A program made the position numbers and the translations under genes. From contig NZ_GG697143.2 of assembly GCF_000155955.1 (NCBI RefSeq), positions 62,554-126,553 on the forward strand: DNA of 64,000 bases, in the 5' to 3' direction. The notes under the pieces were generated by a model. It was not told the origin of the DNA, ran no database searches, and saw only the letters and a list, made by a program, of their open reading frames with translations. Positions 16,901 to 23,213 of this stretch are shown here, piece after piece (within the stretch, counting starts at the first letter, position 1; every line of letters begins with the position of its first letter). Origin of the DNA: Mitsuokella multacida DSM 20544 (GTDB lineage: Bacteria > Bacillota > Negativicutes > Selenomonadales > Selenomonadaceae).

Positions 16901-16932
16901 AAAAGGCTGCCGGACTTGCGGCAGCCTTTTGC
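16901..16932. terminator. Bidirectional terminator
   Basis: A perfect 12-bp inverted repeat AAAAGGCTGCCG/CGGCAGCCTTTT with T runs on both strands. It ends the aldehyde dehydrogenase gene and also insulates the promoter region of the secreted-protein gene. Confidence 0.8.
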
Positions 16933-16985
16933 TGTATGTGAGGAAAAGCAGGATGGGAATGTGGTAAGCCAAGGAGTGGTGTGTT

Positions 16986-18476
16986 TTATTTCTGCGGGTA
17001 GAAGCCGGATGGCTGTCCCGAGAGATTGATGAGGATGTTCTTCATCTGCGTGTAGTGCTCGAGGATGACTTTGTGCGTCTCGCGTCCGATACCGGACTGC
17101 TTGTAGCCGCCAAACGGCGAGCCTTCAGGAATCTGGTTGTACGTGTTGACCCAGACGCGGCCCGTCTCGATGGAGCTAGCAACACGGAAGGCACGGTTGA
17201 TATCCTGTGTCCAGACAGCGCCGCCAAGGCCGTAATCGCTGTCATTGGCCATCTTGATCACTTCTTCTTCCGTCTTGAATTTGATGACGACGGCGACAGG
17301 TCCGAAAATCTCTTCGCGGGCAACGCGCATATCGTTCGTGGCATTTGTGATGAGCGTCGGCTTCATGAAGATGCCGTTCTTGAGCGCACCGTCAGTTGCC
17401 TGCTCACCGCCGCAGGCGATGGTCGCACCTTCTTCTTTAGCGAGTTCGACATAGGAGAGGACCTTATCGAGCTGAGTTTTATAGATCGTCGCACCGAGCT
17501 GCGTATCTTCTTTCCACGGCAGGCCAATCTTGACTTTATTGAAGCGGTTGGCGAGTTCTGCTACAAATTCGTCATAGATATCTTCCTGAACGAAGATGCG
17601 CGAACCAGCGCAGCAGACCTGCCCCTGATTGAAGAGGATGCCGAGCTGGGCACCATCATAAGCCTGTTCGAGGTTGCAGTCCGCGAAGAAGATGTTCGCG
17701 GATTTGCCGCCGAGCTCAAGCGTAGCCGGAATGAGTTTTTCGGCCGCAGCCTTGGCAACGGAAAGACCGACTTCCGTTGAGCCCGTGAAGGCCAGTTTGC
17801 AGAAGCCCTTGTGGTCGAGCATGTACTGGCCGGCTTTTGAGCCTGCGCCTGTGATGACGTTGAATACACCTGGCGGCAGGACCTCCTTGATGAGATCGGC
17901 AAAGTACAGCACGGAGAGGGAGGTCGTCTTTGACGGCTTCAGGACCGTGCAGCAGCCGCTGGCGAGTACCGGTGCGAGTTTCCACGCTGCCATGAGGAAG
18001 GGGAAGTTCCACGGTACGATCTGGCCGACAACGCCAATCGGTTCACGCAGGATGATGCTCATGGTCGTATTGTCGAGCATCGTGGCGGAGCCTTCCTCAG
18101 CGAGGATGCAGCCGGCAAAATAACGGAAATGCGCAGCGGAAAGCGGCACATCGATATTCTTTGTCTCACGGATGGGCTTGCCATTGTCGAGGGTCTCGAT
18201 GAGAGCCAGCTCGTCCGTATGTGCATCGATGATGTCGGCAATCTTGTTGAGAAGGGTGGCACGCTCCTTGACCGTGGTCTTCTTCCACGTGGCAAAGGCT
18301 CTCCAGGCTGCGTCTACGGCAGCATCGACATCCTGCGATGTGGCTTCTGCACAACTGGCGAGCTTGTCACCAGTCGCAGGGCAAAAAGAATCAAATGTCT
18401 TGCCATCGGCTGACGGACGCCAGGCCCCGTCGATGAAAAGGCCATACTGGCTGTTCAGTTTCGTTTCTGGAATCAT
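16986..18476 (-). CDS. NAD-dependent aldehyde dehydrogenase (acetaldehyde type)
   Basis: Oxidises an aldehyde to the acid with NAD(P)+. The 496-residue protein has all ALDH motifs: VPWNFPFLMAAWKLAP, AFTGSTEVG (Rossmann turn), the general base Glu in LELGGKSANI, the nucleophilic Cys in NQGQVCCAGSR (about residue 300), EEIFGPV and the C-terminal SPFGGYKQSGIGRE. Similarity is to the AldB/ExaC-like class acting on acetaldehyde and small aliphatic aldehydes. ATG 18476 follows AGGAGGGATTCAC. Its closeness to deoC, which makes acetaldehyde, suggests a linked role, but it is a separate transcription unit. Confidence 0.92.
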   Translation of the reverse strand: MIPETKLNSQYGLFIDGAWRPSADGKTFDSFCPATGDKLASCAEATSQDVDAAVDAAWRAFATWKKTTVKERATLLNKIADIIDAHTDELALIETLDNGKPIRETKNIDVPLSAAHFRYFAGCILAEEGSATMLDNTTMSIILREPIGVVGQIVPWNFPFLMAAWKLAPVLASGCCTVLKPSKTTSLSVLYFADLIKEVLPPGVFNVITGAGSKAGQYMLDHKGFCKLAFTGSTEVGLSVAKAAAEKLIPATLELGGKSANIFFADCNLEQAYDGAQLGILFNQGQVCCAGSRIFVQEDIYDEFVAELANRFNKVKIGLPWKEDTQLGATIYKTQLDKVLSYVELAKEEGATIACGGEQATDGALKNGIFMKPTLITNATNDMRVAREEIFGPVAVVIKFKTEEEVIKMANDSDYGLGGAVWTQDINRAFRVASSIETGRVWVNTYNQIPEGSPFGGYKQSGIGRETHKVILEHYTQMKNILINLSGQPSGFYPQK

Positions 18477-18547
18477 GTGAATCCCTCCTATATATCTGGA
18501 CTAAAAGGTAACGTTTCTTTATGTAAAAGCTTTTTGCTTTACATGCA

Positions 18548-19894
18548 TTACGACGCCTGTTTCTCCGCTCCGACATCTTTTACTTCCGGCGTATTTTTTA
18601 TGGATTCAGGCAGGCCTTGCAATTCAGGACGCGTGATCAGGCGGCCAAGGCGTGTCCCTGAAAAATAATTGAAAATCCATTTAAACGTGACGGAGATATT
18701 GGCATGGAAGCCTGCTTTCGTGAGCAGATGGATCCAGAGCCAGGCCGACCAGGCGAGAAAGCCGCGGCCACGCAGCGGGCCTGCTTCCATGACGGCTTCA
18801 CTGTTGCCGATGATGGCCATGACGCCTTTGCTCTTGTAATGGAGATGTTCCATCTCTTCCCCGCGTACATCATGCAGGATGTTCTTGGCGGCGAGCTCTC
18901 CTTCCGCCAGCGCAACGGGCGCAAGCGTCGGCAGAGGACGCTGTTCACCGGGCGGCGTGTAGCTTGAGCAGTCCCCGATAGCAAAGATATCCTGCATGCC
19001 TGGAACACGGATCGTATCATCGATGAGCAGGCGTTTGCCGCGGTCTTTTTCGCAGGCAAAGCTGCTGAGACAGTCCACAGGGCGTACACCTGCCGACCAG
19101 ACAACCGTTTTCGCCTTGATCGTGGAGCACGGCGCATCTTTGGGCGCCTTCATCGGACGGTAGGAAAGCGTCTCTCCGTCGTAGCCCGTCACGAGCATGG
19201 AGCACTGTACGTCAATGCGTTTTTTCTGCAGGACCTTGAGCGTCTCTATACGGAGCTTTTCGGACATCATGCTGAGCACGCATGGATCAGCGCCAATCAG
19301 ATGGATGCTGACTTCATCAAAGTCAATATGGTGAAACTCTTTCTGCAGGACATCGTAAACGAGCTCGGATACGCCGCCTGCCCCTTCAACACCGATTGGG
19401 CCAGCGCCGACAAAGACAAAGGTCAGCAGAGCCTTGCGCTTTTCAGGGTCTGGTTCAGCAGAAGCTTCTTCAAAGACACTTAAGAGATGGCTGCGGATGC
19501 GGATGGCATCCTGCAGGGTCTTCAATGGGAATGCGTTTCGTTCTACTTCTTTATTGCCAAAGAAATTTGGCGTCGAGCCAAGAGCGATGATGAGATAGTC
19601 GTAGGGAACATCCCCGTGACTCGTCTTGACAATCTTTGCTTCTGGCTGGATGCCGCGGACTTCTGCTAAAAGGAAATCCACGTTATTTGCTTTTTTGAAG
19701 AAACCACGAATGGGGTAGACGACCTCATCCGTCGAGAGCATCGACGTCGCTACCTGATAAAGGAGCGGCTGGAAGACCTGGTAGTTGTTGTGATCGATGA
19801 TCAGCACATCCACCGGCTGATTGGCCAGCTGCTGCGCTGCTTTGATACCGCCGATACCTCCACCGAGGATGACGACACGCGGCCGTTCTTTCAT
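18548..19894 (-). CDS. ndh: Type II NADH dehydrogenase / FAD-dependent oxidoreductase
   Basis: Transfers electrons from NADH to the quinone pool without pumping protons, on the cytoplasmic face of the membrane. Two dinucleotide motifs are visible: FAD site VVILGGGIGGIKAAQQL near residue 8 and NADH site TFVFVGAGPIGVEGAGG near residue 160. The AIGDCSSYTPPGEQR segment near residue 305 is the second FAD contact. The C-terminal region (FLAWSAWLWIHLLTKAG, FKWIFNYFSG) is amphipathic and fits membrane attachment. The 448 residues start at ATG 19894 behind GGCGGGA; the frame is open to a TTG at 19918. A Rex-like operator overlaps its promoter. Confidence 0.9.
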   Translation of the reverse strand: MKERPRVVILGGGIGGIKAAQQLANQPVDVLIIDHNNYQVFQPLLYQVATSMLSTDEVVYPIRGFFKKANNVDFLLAEVRGIQPEAKIVKTSHGDVPYDYLIIALGSTPNFFGNKEVERNAFPLKTLQDAIRIRSHLLSVFEEASAEPDPEKRKALLTFVFVGAGPIGVEGAGGVSELVYDVLQKEFHHIDFDEVSIHLIGADPCVLSMMSEKLRIETLKVLQKKRIDVQCSMLVTGYDGETLSYRPMKAPKDAPCSTIKAKTVVWSAGVRPVDCLSSFACEKDRGKRLLIDDTIRVPGMQDIFAIGDCSSYTPPGEQRPLPTLAPVALAEGELAAKNILHDVRGEEMEHLHYKSKGVMAIIGNSEAVMEAGPLRGRGFLAWSAWLWIHLLTKAGFHANISVTFKWIFNYFSGTRLGRLITRPELQGLPESIKNTPEVKDVGAEKQAS

Positions 19895-19955
19895 GTCCGA
19901 TCCCGCCTTTCTATTCAAGGATGAAGGGAATATGCTCGTGTAGCGGAGAACGCCT

Positions 19956-19995
19956 AAGTGACGTTTATCACATTTTGATACTCACTTCGTCTCAA
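19956..19995 (-). promoter_or_regulatory. ndh promoter overlapped by a Rex-like redox operator
   Basis: On the minus strand, -35 TTGAGA (19990-19995), a 17-bp spacer, and -10 TGTGAT (19967-19972). The -10 is inside AAGTGA-N6-TCACAT (19956-19973, + strand), which resembles the Rex consensus TTGTGA-N6-TCACAA. Rex represses NADH-oxidising genes when NADH is low, so ndh is a sensible target. The rest of the gap to 20100 is AT-rich without a gene. Confidence 0.45.
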
Positions 19996-20100
19996 TATTT
20001 ATTATCTTTTAGGTATATTATACACTTATTTTTCAGAAACATAAAATACTAAAAATTTATAATGTATAGCATATTGATATCCTTTATCCTGAAGCAAAAT

Positions 20101-20132
20101 AAAAATCCCGGCGGAAATGCGCCGGGATTTTT
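20101..20132 (-). terminator. Terminator after the AICAR transformylase gene
   Basis: A perfect 13-bp stem AAAAATCCCGGCG/CGCCGGGATTTTT with a 6-nt loop, T-rich on both sides. It lies 20 bp beyond the stop of the gene at 20152. Confidence 0.85.
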
Positions 20133-20151
20133 GCTGTCGATATTTGGTGGA

Positions 20152-21327
20152 TCAGTGATGGAACAGGCGAATGTGCGTCATGGCCATCGTCATGTTGTAT
20201 TTGTCGGCCGTCTCGATGACATTGTCGTCGCGGATGGAGCCGCCGGTCTGGGCGACGTAGGTCACGCCGCTCTTGTGGGCGCGCTCGATGTTGTCGCCGA
20301 ACGGGAAGAAGGCATCGGAGCCGAGGGAGACGCCTGTCTCCTTCTTGAGCCAGGCCTTTTTCTCCTCACGCGTGAAGACGGGCGGCTTCTCGGTGAAGAC
20401 GCGCTTCCAGTCATCGGTCTCCAGGAGGTCTTCCCACTCTTCGCCGATGTAGACGTCGATGGCGTTGTCGCGGTCCGGGCGGCGGACTTCCGGCTTGAAC
20501 GGCAGGTTGAGGACCTGCGGGCTCTGGCGCAGGAACCAGTTGTCGGCCTTCGTGCCGGCAAGGCGCGTGCAGTGGACGCGGCTCTGCTGGCCGGCGCCGA
20601 TGCCGATGGCCTGGCCATCCTTTGTGTAGCAGACGGAGTTGGACTGCGTGTACTTGAGCGTGATCAGGGCGATCAGCAGATCGCGCTTTGCGTTCTCCGG
20701 CAGGTCGTGGTTCTTCGTCGCGATATCCTTGAGGCAGTCTTCCGTGATGGCGACGTTGTTGCGCTTCTGCTCGAAGGTGACGCCGAAGACCTGCTTGCGC
20801 TCGAGCTCTGCCGGCTGATAGGCGGGGTCCATCTGCAGGATCAGGTACGTGCCTTTGCGCTTCGACTTGAGGATCTCGAGGGCCTCTGGCGAATACGACG
20901 GCGCGATGATGCCGTCGGAGACCTCGCGCTTGAGGAAGGAAGCCGTCTGGGCATCGCACTCGTCGGACAGGGCGACGAAATCGCCGTAGGAGCTCATGCG
21001 GTCCGCGCCGCGCGCGCGGATGTAAGCCGTGGCAATCGGGGAAAGCTCTACGCCTTCGACGAAGTAGACTTTCTCGAGGACGGGGGAGAGGGGAACGGCG
21101 ACGGCAGCGCCTGCCGGGCTGACGTGCTTGAAAGAAGCGGCAGCCGGAAGGCCGGTGGCCTCGCGCAGCTCGCGGACGAGCTGCCAGCTGTTCATCGCGT
21201 CGAGCAGGTTGATGTAGCCCGGACGGCCGTTGAGGACGGTGAACGGCAGCTCAGCATCGTGCTCCATGAAGACACGGGCTGGCTTCTGGTTCGGGTTGCA
21301 TCCGTATTTGAGTTCCAGTTCTTTCAT
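20152..21327 (-). CDS. Stand-alone phosphoribosylaminoimidazolecarboxamide (AICAR) formyltransferase
   Basis: Catalyses formylation of AICAR by 10-formyl-THF, the penultimate step of purine synthesis. The 391 residues align only with the C-terminal AICARFT domain of PurH: LKYGCNPNQKPARVF, the SFKHVSPAGAAV catalytic Lys-His segment near residue 66, KYTQSNSVCY and FFPFGDNIERAHKSGV. The N-terminal IMP cyclohydrolase domain is absent, so IMP cyclohydrolase must be encoded elsewhere. ATG 21327 sits behind AAAGGAGCAATAGGAA. A ZTP riboswitch with overlapping terminator precedes it, which fits: ZTP accumulates when folate-dependent formylation is short. Confidence 0.92.
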   Translation of the reverse strand: MKELELKYGCNPNQKPARVFMEHDAELPFTVLNGRPGYINLLDAMNSWQLVRELREATGLPAAASFKHVSPAGAAVAVPLSPVLEKVYFVEGVELSPIATAYIRARGADRMSSYGDFVALSDECDAQTASFLKREVSDGIIAPSYSPEALEILKSKRKGTYLILQMDPAYQPAELERKQVFGVTFEQKRNNVAITEDCLKDIATKNHDLPENAKRDLLIALITLKYTQSNSVCYTKDGQAIGIGAGQQSRVHCTRLAGTKADNWFLRQSPQVLNLPFKPEVRRPDRDNAIDVYIGEEWEDLLETDDWKRVFTEKPPVFTREEKKAWLKKETGVSLGSDAFFPFGDNIERAHKSGVTYVAQTGGSIRDDNVIETADKYNMTMAMTHIRLFHH

Positions 21328-21351
21328 TTCCTATTGCTCCTTTTTCACGTA

Positions 21352-21450
21352 CAAAAAAAGCCGACACAAATCCAGGCTGTGCCCAGACGGTCGGCTCTTC
21401 TTCCCTGTGCTCCCTGTGGTCATCCACTTCCGTCAGTTGCACAGCATCTA
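21352..21450 (-). ncRNA. ZTP (pfl) riboswitch with overlapping terminator
   Basis: Read on the minus strand, the leader contains the pfl hallmarks: AACTGACGGAAGTGG, then ACCACAGGGAGCAC, a short linker, and GCCGACCGTCTGGGCA, which provides the pseudoknot strand and conserved CUGGGC loop. The strand AGCCGAC (21391-21397) is shared with a terminator whose other arm GTCGGCT is followed by seven T residues (21352-21365). Ligand binding would tie up the shared strand and allow transcription of the AICAR transformylase gene. Confidence 0.9.
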
Positions 21451-21455
21451 GTTAA

Positions 21456-21484
21456 AATCTATCATCCTCATGGCCTTTTGTCAA
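21456..21484 (-). promoter_or_regulatory. Promoter of the ZTP-riboswitch transcript
   Basis: On the minus strand, a consensus -35 TTGACA (21479-21484), a 17-bp spacer and -10 TAGATT (21456-21461). Transcription would begin near 21449, right at the 5' edge of the aptamer. Confidence 0.75.
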
Positions 21485-21626
21485 GGGTTGTGCTGGTCCG
21501 AAAAAATAACCGTCATCCCTGTTTTCTTCGGGGCTTTTATGGTATGATTAAAGATGATAAACGCCATACTATGGTTTTGATTCAGTCAATATGCTAGCAA
21601 TTCTCAATTCAAGGGGGACTTCCATT

Positions 21627-22589
21627 ATGTTGAAAAGTATTGCAGTCTTGACGAGCGGCGGCGACAGCCCAGGCATGAACGCAGCAGCTCGCGCTGTCGT
21701 CCGTACGGCTCTGTACGAGGGTGTCAAGGTATGGGGCATCCGCGGCGGCTATCACGGTCTGCTGGAAGAGGATATGTTTGAGATGAAGTCCAGGGATGTC
21801 AGTGATATCATCCAGCGCGGTGGTACGTTCCTCGGCACGGCGCGCTGCAAACGCTGGAAGACGCCGGAAGGCCGCATGATGGGCTACAAGCATCTGACGG
21901 ACCGCGGCATCGAGGGCCTCTGCGTCATCGGCGGTGACGGTTCGCTGCGCGGCGCATCGCTGCTCTCGAAGGAGACGGGCATCCCTATCGTCGGCCTGCC
22001 GGGCACGATCGACAACGATGTCTGGGGCTCTGACTACACGATCGGCTGCGATACGGCTGCGAATACGATCATCGATGCGATCAACAAGCTGCGCGATACG
22101 GCTTCGGCACATCGCCGCGTCATCGTCCTCGAGGTCATGGGCCGCAATTGCGGCTGGCTGGCTCTCGTCTCGGGCATCTCGGGCGGCGCTGAGTACATCC
22201 TCGTGCCGGAGGAGGAGTACAACCTCGATGAGATCTGCGACAACATGACGGAAGCCTACAAGAAGGGCAAGCGCTACATCCTCGTCGTCGTGGCAGAGGG
22301 TGCTGGCAGCGGCCAGGAGATCGGCCAGTACATCGCGGAGAAGACGCAGCTCGATACGCGCGTCTCGGTCCTCGGCCACATTCAGCGCGGCGGCTCGCCG
22401 TCGGTCATCGACCGCGTCCGCGCCAGCCAGCTCGGTGAGCAGGCTGCTCTCGCACTGATCTCGGGCCTGTCGGACATCGTCTTCGGCTACAGCAAGGGCC
22501 GCGTTGTCTCGATCGACCTGCACGATGCAGTCAACAACAAGAAGGTCCTCGACCCGGACTACCTGCATCTCGCAAAGGTACTGTTCTGA
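21627..22589 (+). CDS. pfkA: ATP-dependent 6-phosphofructokinase
   Basis: Phosphorylates fructose-6-phosphate, the committed step of glycolysis. The 320-residue protein shows AVLTSGGDSPGMNAAARAVV, IGGDGSLRGA, the catalytic PGTIDNDVWGSDYTIGCDTA loop and LGHIQRGGSPS. The Asp of TIDND is the general base. The Gly at the position after GGDG (GGDGS) is typical of ATP-using enzymes rather than the PPi type. ATG 21627 is preceded by AAGGGGGACTTCC. It is monocistronic and ends at a strong terminator. Confidence 0.97.
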   Translation: MLKSIAVLTSGGDSPGMNAAARAVVRTALYEGVKVWGIRGGYHGLLEEDMFEMKSRDVSDIIQRGGTFLGTARCKRWKTPEGRMMGYKHLTDRGIEGLCVIGGDGSLRGASLLSKETGIPIVGLPGTIDNDVWGSDYTIGCDTAANTIIDAINKLRDTASAHRRVIVLEVMGRNCGWLALVSGISGGAEYILVPEEEYNLDEICDNMTEAYKKGKRYILVVVAEGAGSGQEIGQYIAEKTQLDTRVSVLGHIQRGGSPSVIDRVRASQLGEQAALALISGLSDIVFGYSKGRVVSIDLHDAVNNKKVLDPDYLHLAKVLF

Positions 22590-22611
22590 TTGACGATACT
22601 CGGATAACGGT

Positions 22612-22660
22612 AAAGGAGCCCGTTTCCTCATCCATTCGGATGGGAAACGGGCTCCTTTTT
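22612..22660 (+). terminator. Terminator after pfkA
   Basis: A long stem AAAGGAGCCCGTTTCC... /GGAAACGGGCTCCTTT with one bulged T and an ATTC loop between CATCC and GGATG, then TTTTTG. Confidence 0.9.
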
Positions 22661-22890
22661 GATGCAGATGTAGTGGACGGGCGAGCAGGGTTGCACAACG
22701 CTTCGCTGTGGCGCACTGCTGAATCGATTTTTTCCCTTTTAATGAATCCTATCAAAAGAGCTAAACGCGCTTCGCTTGGACGACGCTCTTTTGATAGGAT
22801 TCTGGTGGGGAAAAAATCGATTCTTAACGCAGTGCGCCAACGCTACGCTTTTGTGCAGCCCTGCTCGCCCGAAGGTACTTTTGGTGCATC
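22661..22890. repeat. 230-bp imperfect hairpin element (MITE-like or structured RNA)
   Basis: Nested complementary blocks lie symmetrically around about 22773: 22661-22666/22885-22890 (6 bp), 22679-22698/22851-22870 (20 bp, one G-U-compatible mismatch), 22711-22719/22829-22837 (9 bp), 22722-22736/22808-22822 (15 bp) and 22745-22761/22785-22801 (17 bp). The apex is about 23 nt long. No gene, transposase or reverse transcriptase is nearby and no clear target-site duplication is visible. It lies between pfkA's terminator and the 3' end of metH. Confidence 0.85.
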
Positions 22891-23213
22891 TTAGCTCATT
22901 TAAAGGAACTGCCGTGGACAATGAAGTTCTTAGCATGCGAACTTAGCTCGGCTAGAAGGCGAGTCATGTTTTTTGCTTGCAGGCGCACAGTGAAAGTGCA
23001 GAACGTAACTTTAGGAGGGGGGCTGTATTTCGCCTGCAGGAGCGAAGTGATTGCCCGCAGGGCTGTGCCCCGAGAAATCATAGCTTTGCCAGTAGATGTA
23101 AGAACGACGCGGCAGGCGGCGGATTATCTAGGCTGAAATCGATAACATGGGGCACATTTAACGGAGCGACGAAGCCGAAATGTCTTCCCCCTCTGTCGGG
23201 GATATATGTCTTT
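22891..23213. other. Non-coding stretch rich in small stem-loops
   Basis: Between the hairpin element and metH. Short inverted repeats include AAGTTC/GAACTT (about 22924-22950), GCTCG/CGAG (about 22951-22970), a GCTTGCAGGCG arm near 22974 answered by CGCCTGCAGGAGC near 23032, and CCCC/GGGG just before metH (about 23188-23202). Two overlapping short frames exist on opposite strands (22921-23136 + and 22896-23081 -) but neither has a convincing ribosome site or recognisable family. It is probably a decayed or interspersed repeat. Confidence 0.4.

Noticed and set aside
20062-21597. Plus-strand ORF of 511 codons opposite the AICAR transformylase gene
   Set aside because: It crosses the terminator, riboswitch and promoter of the opposite strand and has no recognisable domain.
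22661-22890. Retron msr/msd interpretation of the long hairpin
   Set aside because: No reverse transcriptase gene or effector is found nearby.
22896-23136. Two short overlapping ORFs on opposite strands
   Set aside because: No credible ribosome site, no known family, and embedded in stem-loop-rich repeat-like DNA.
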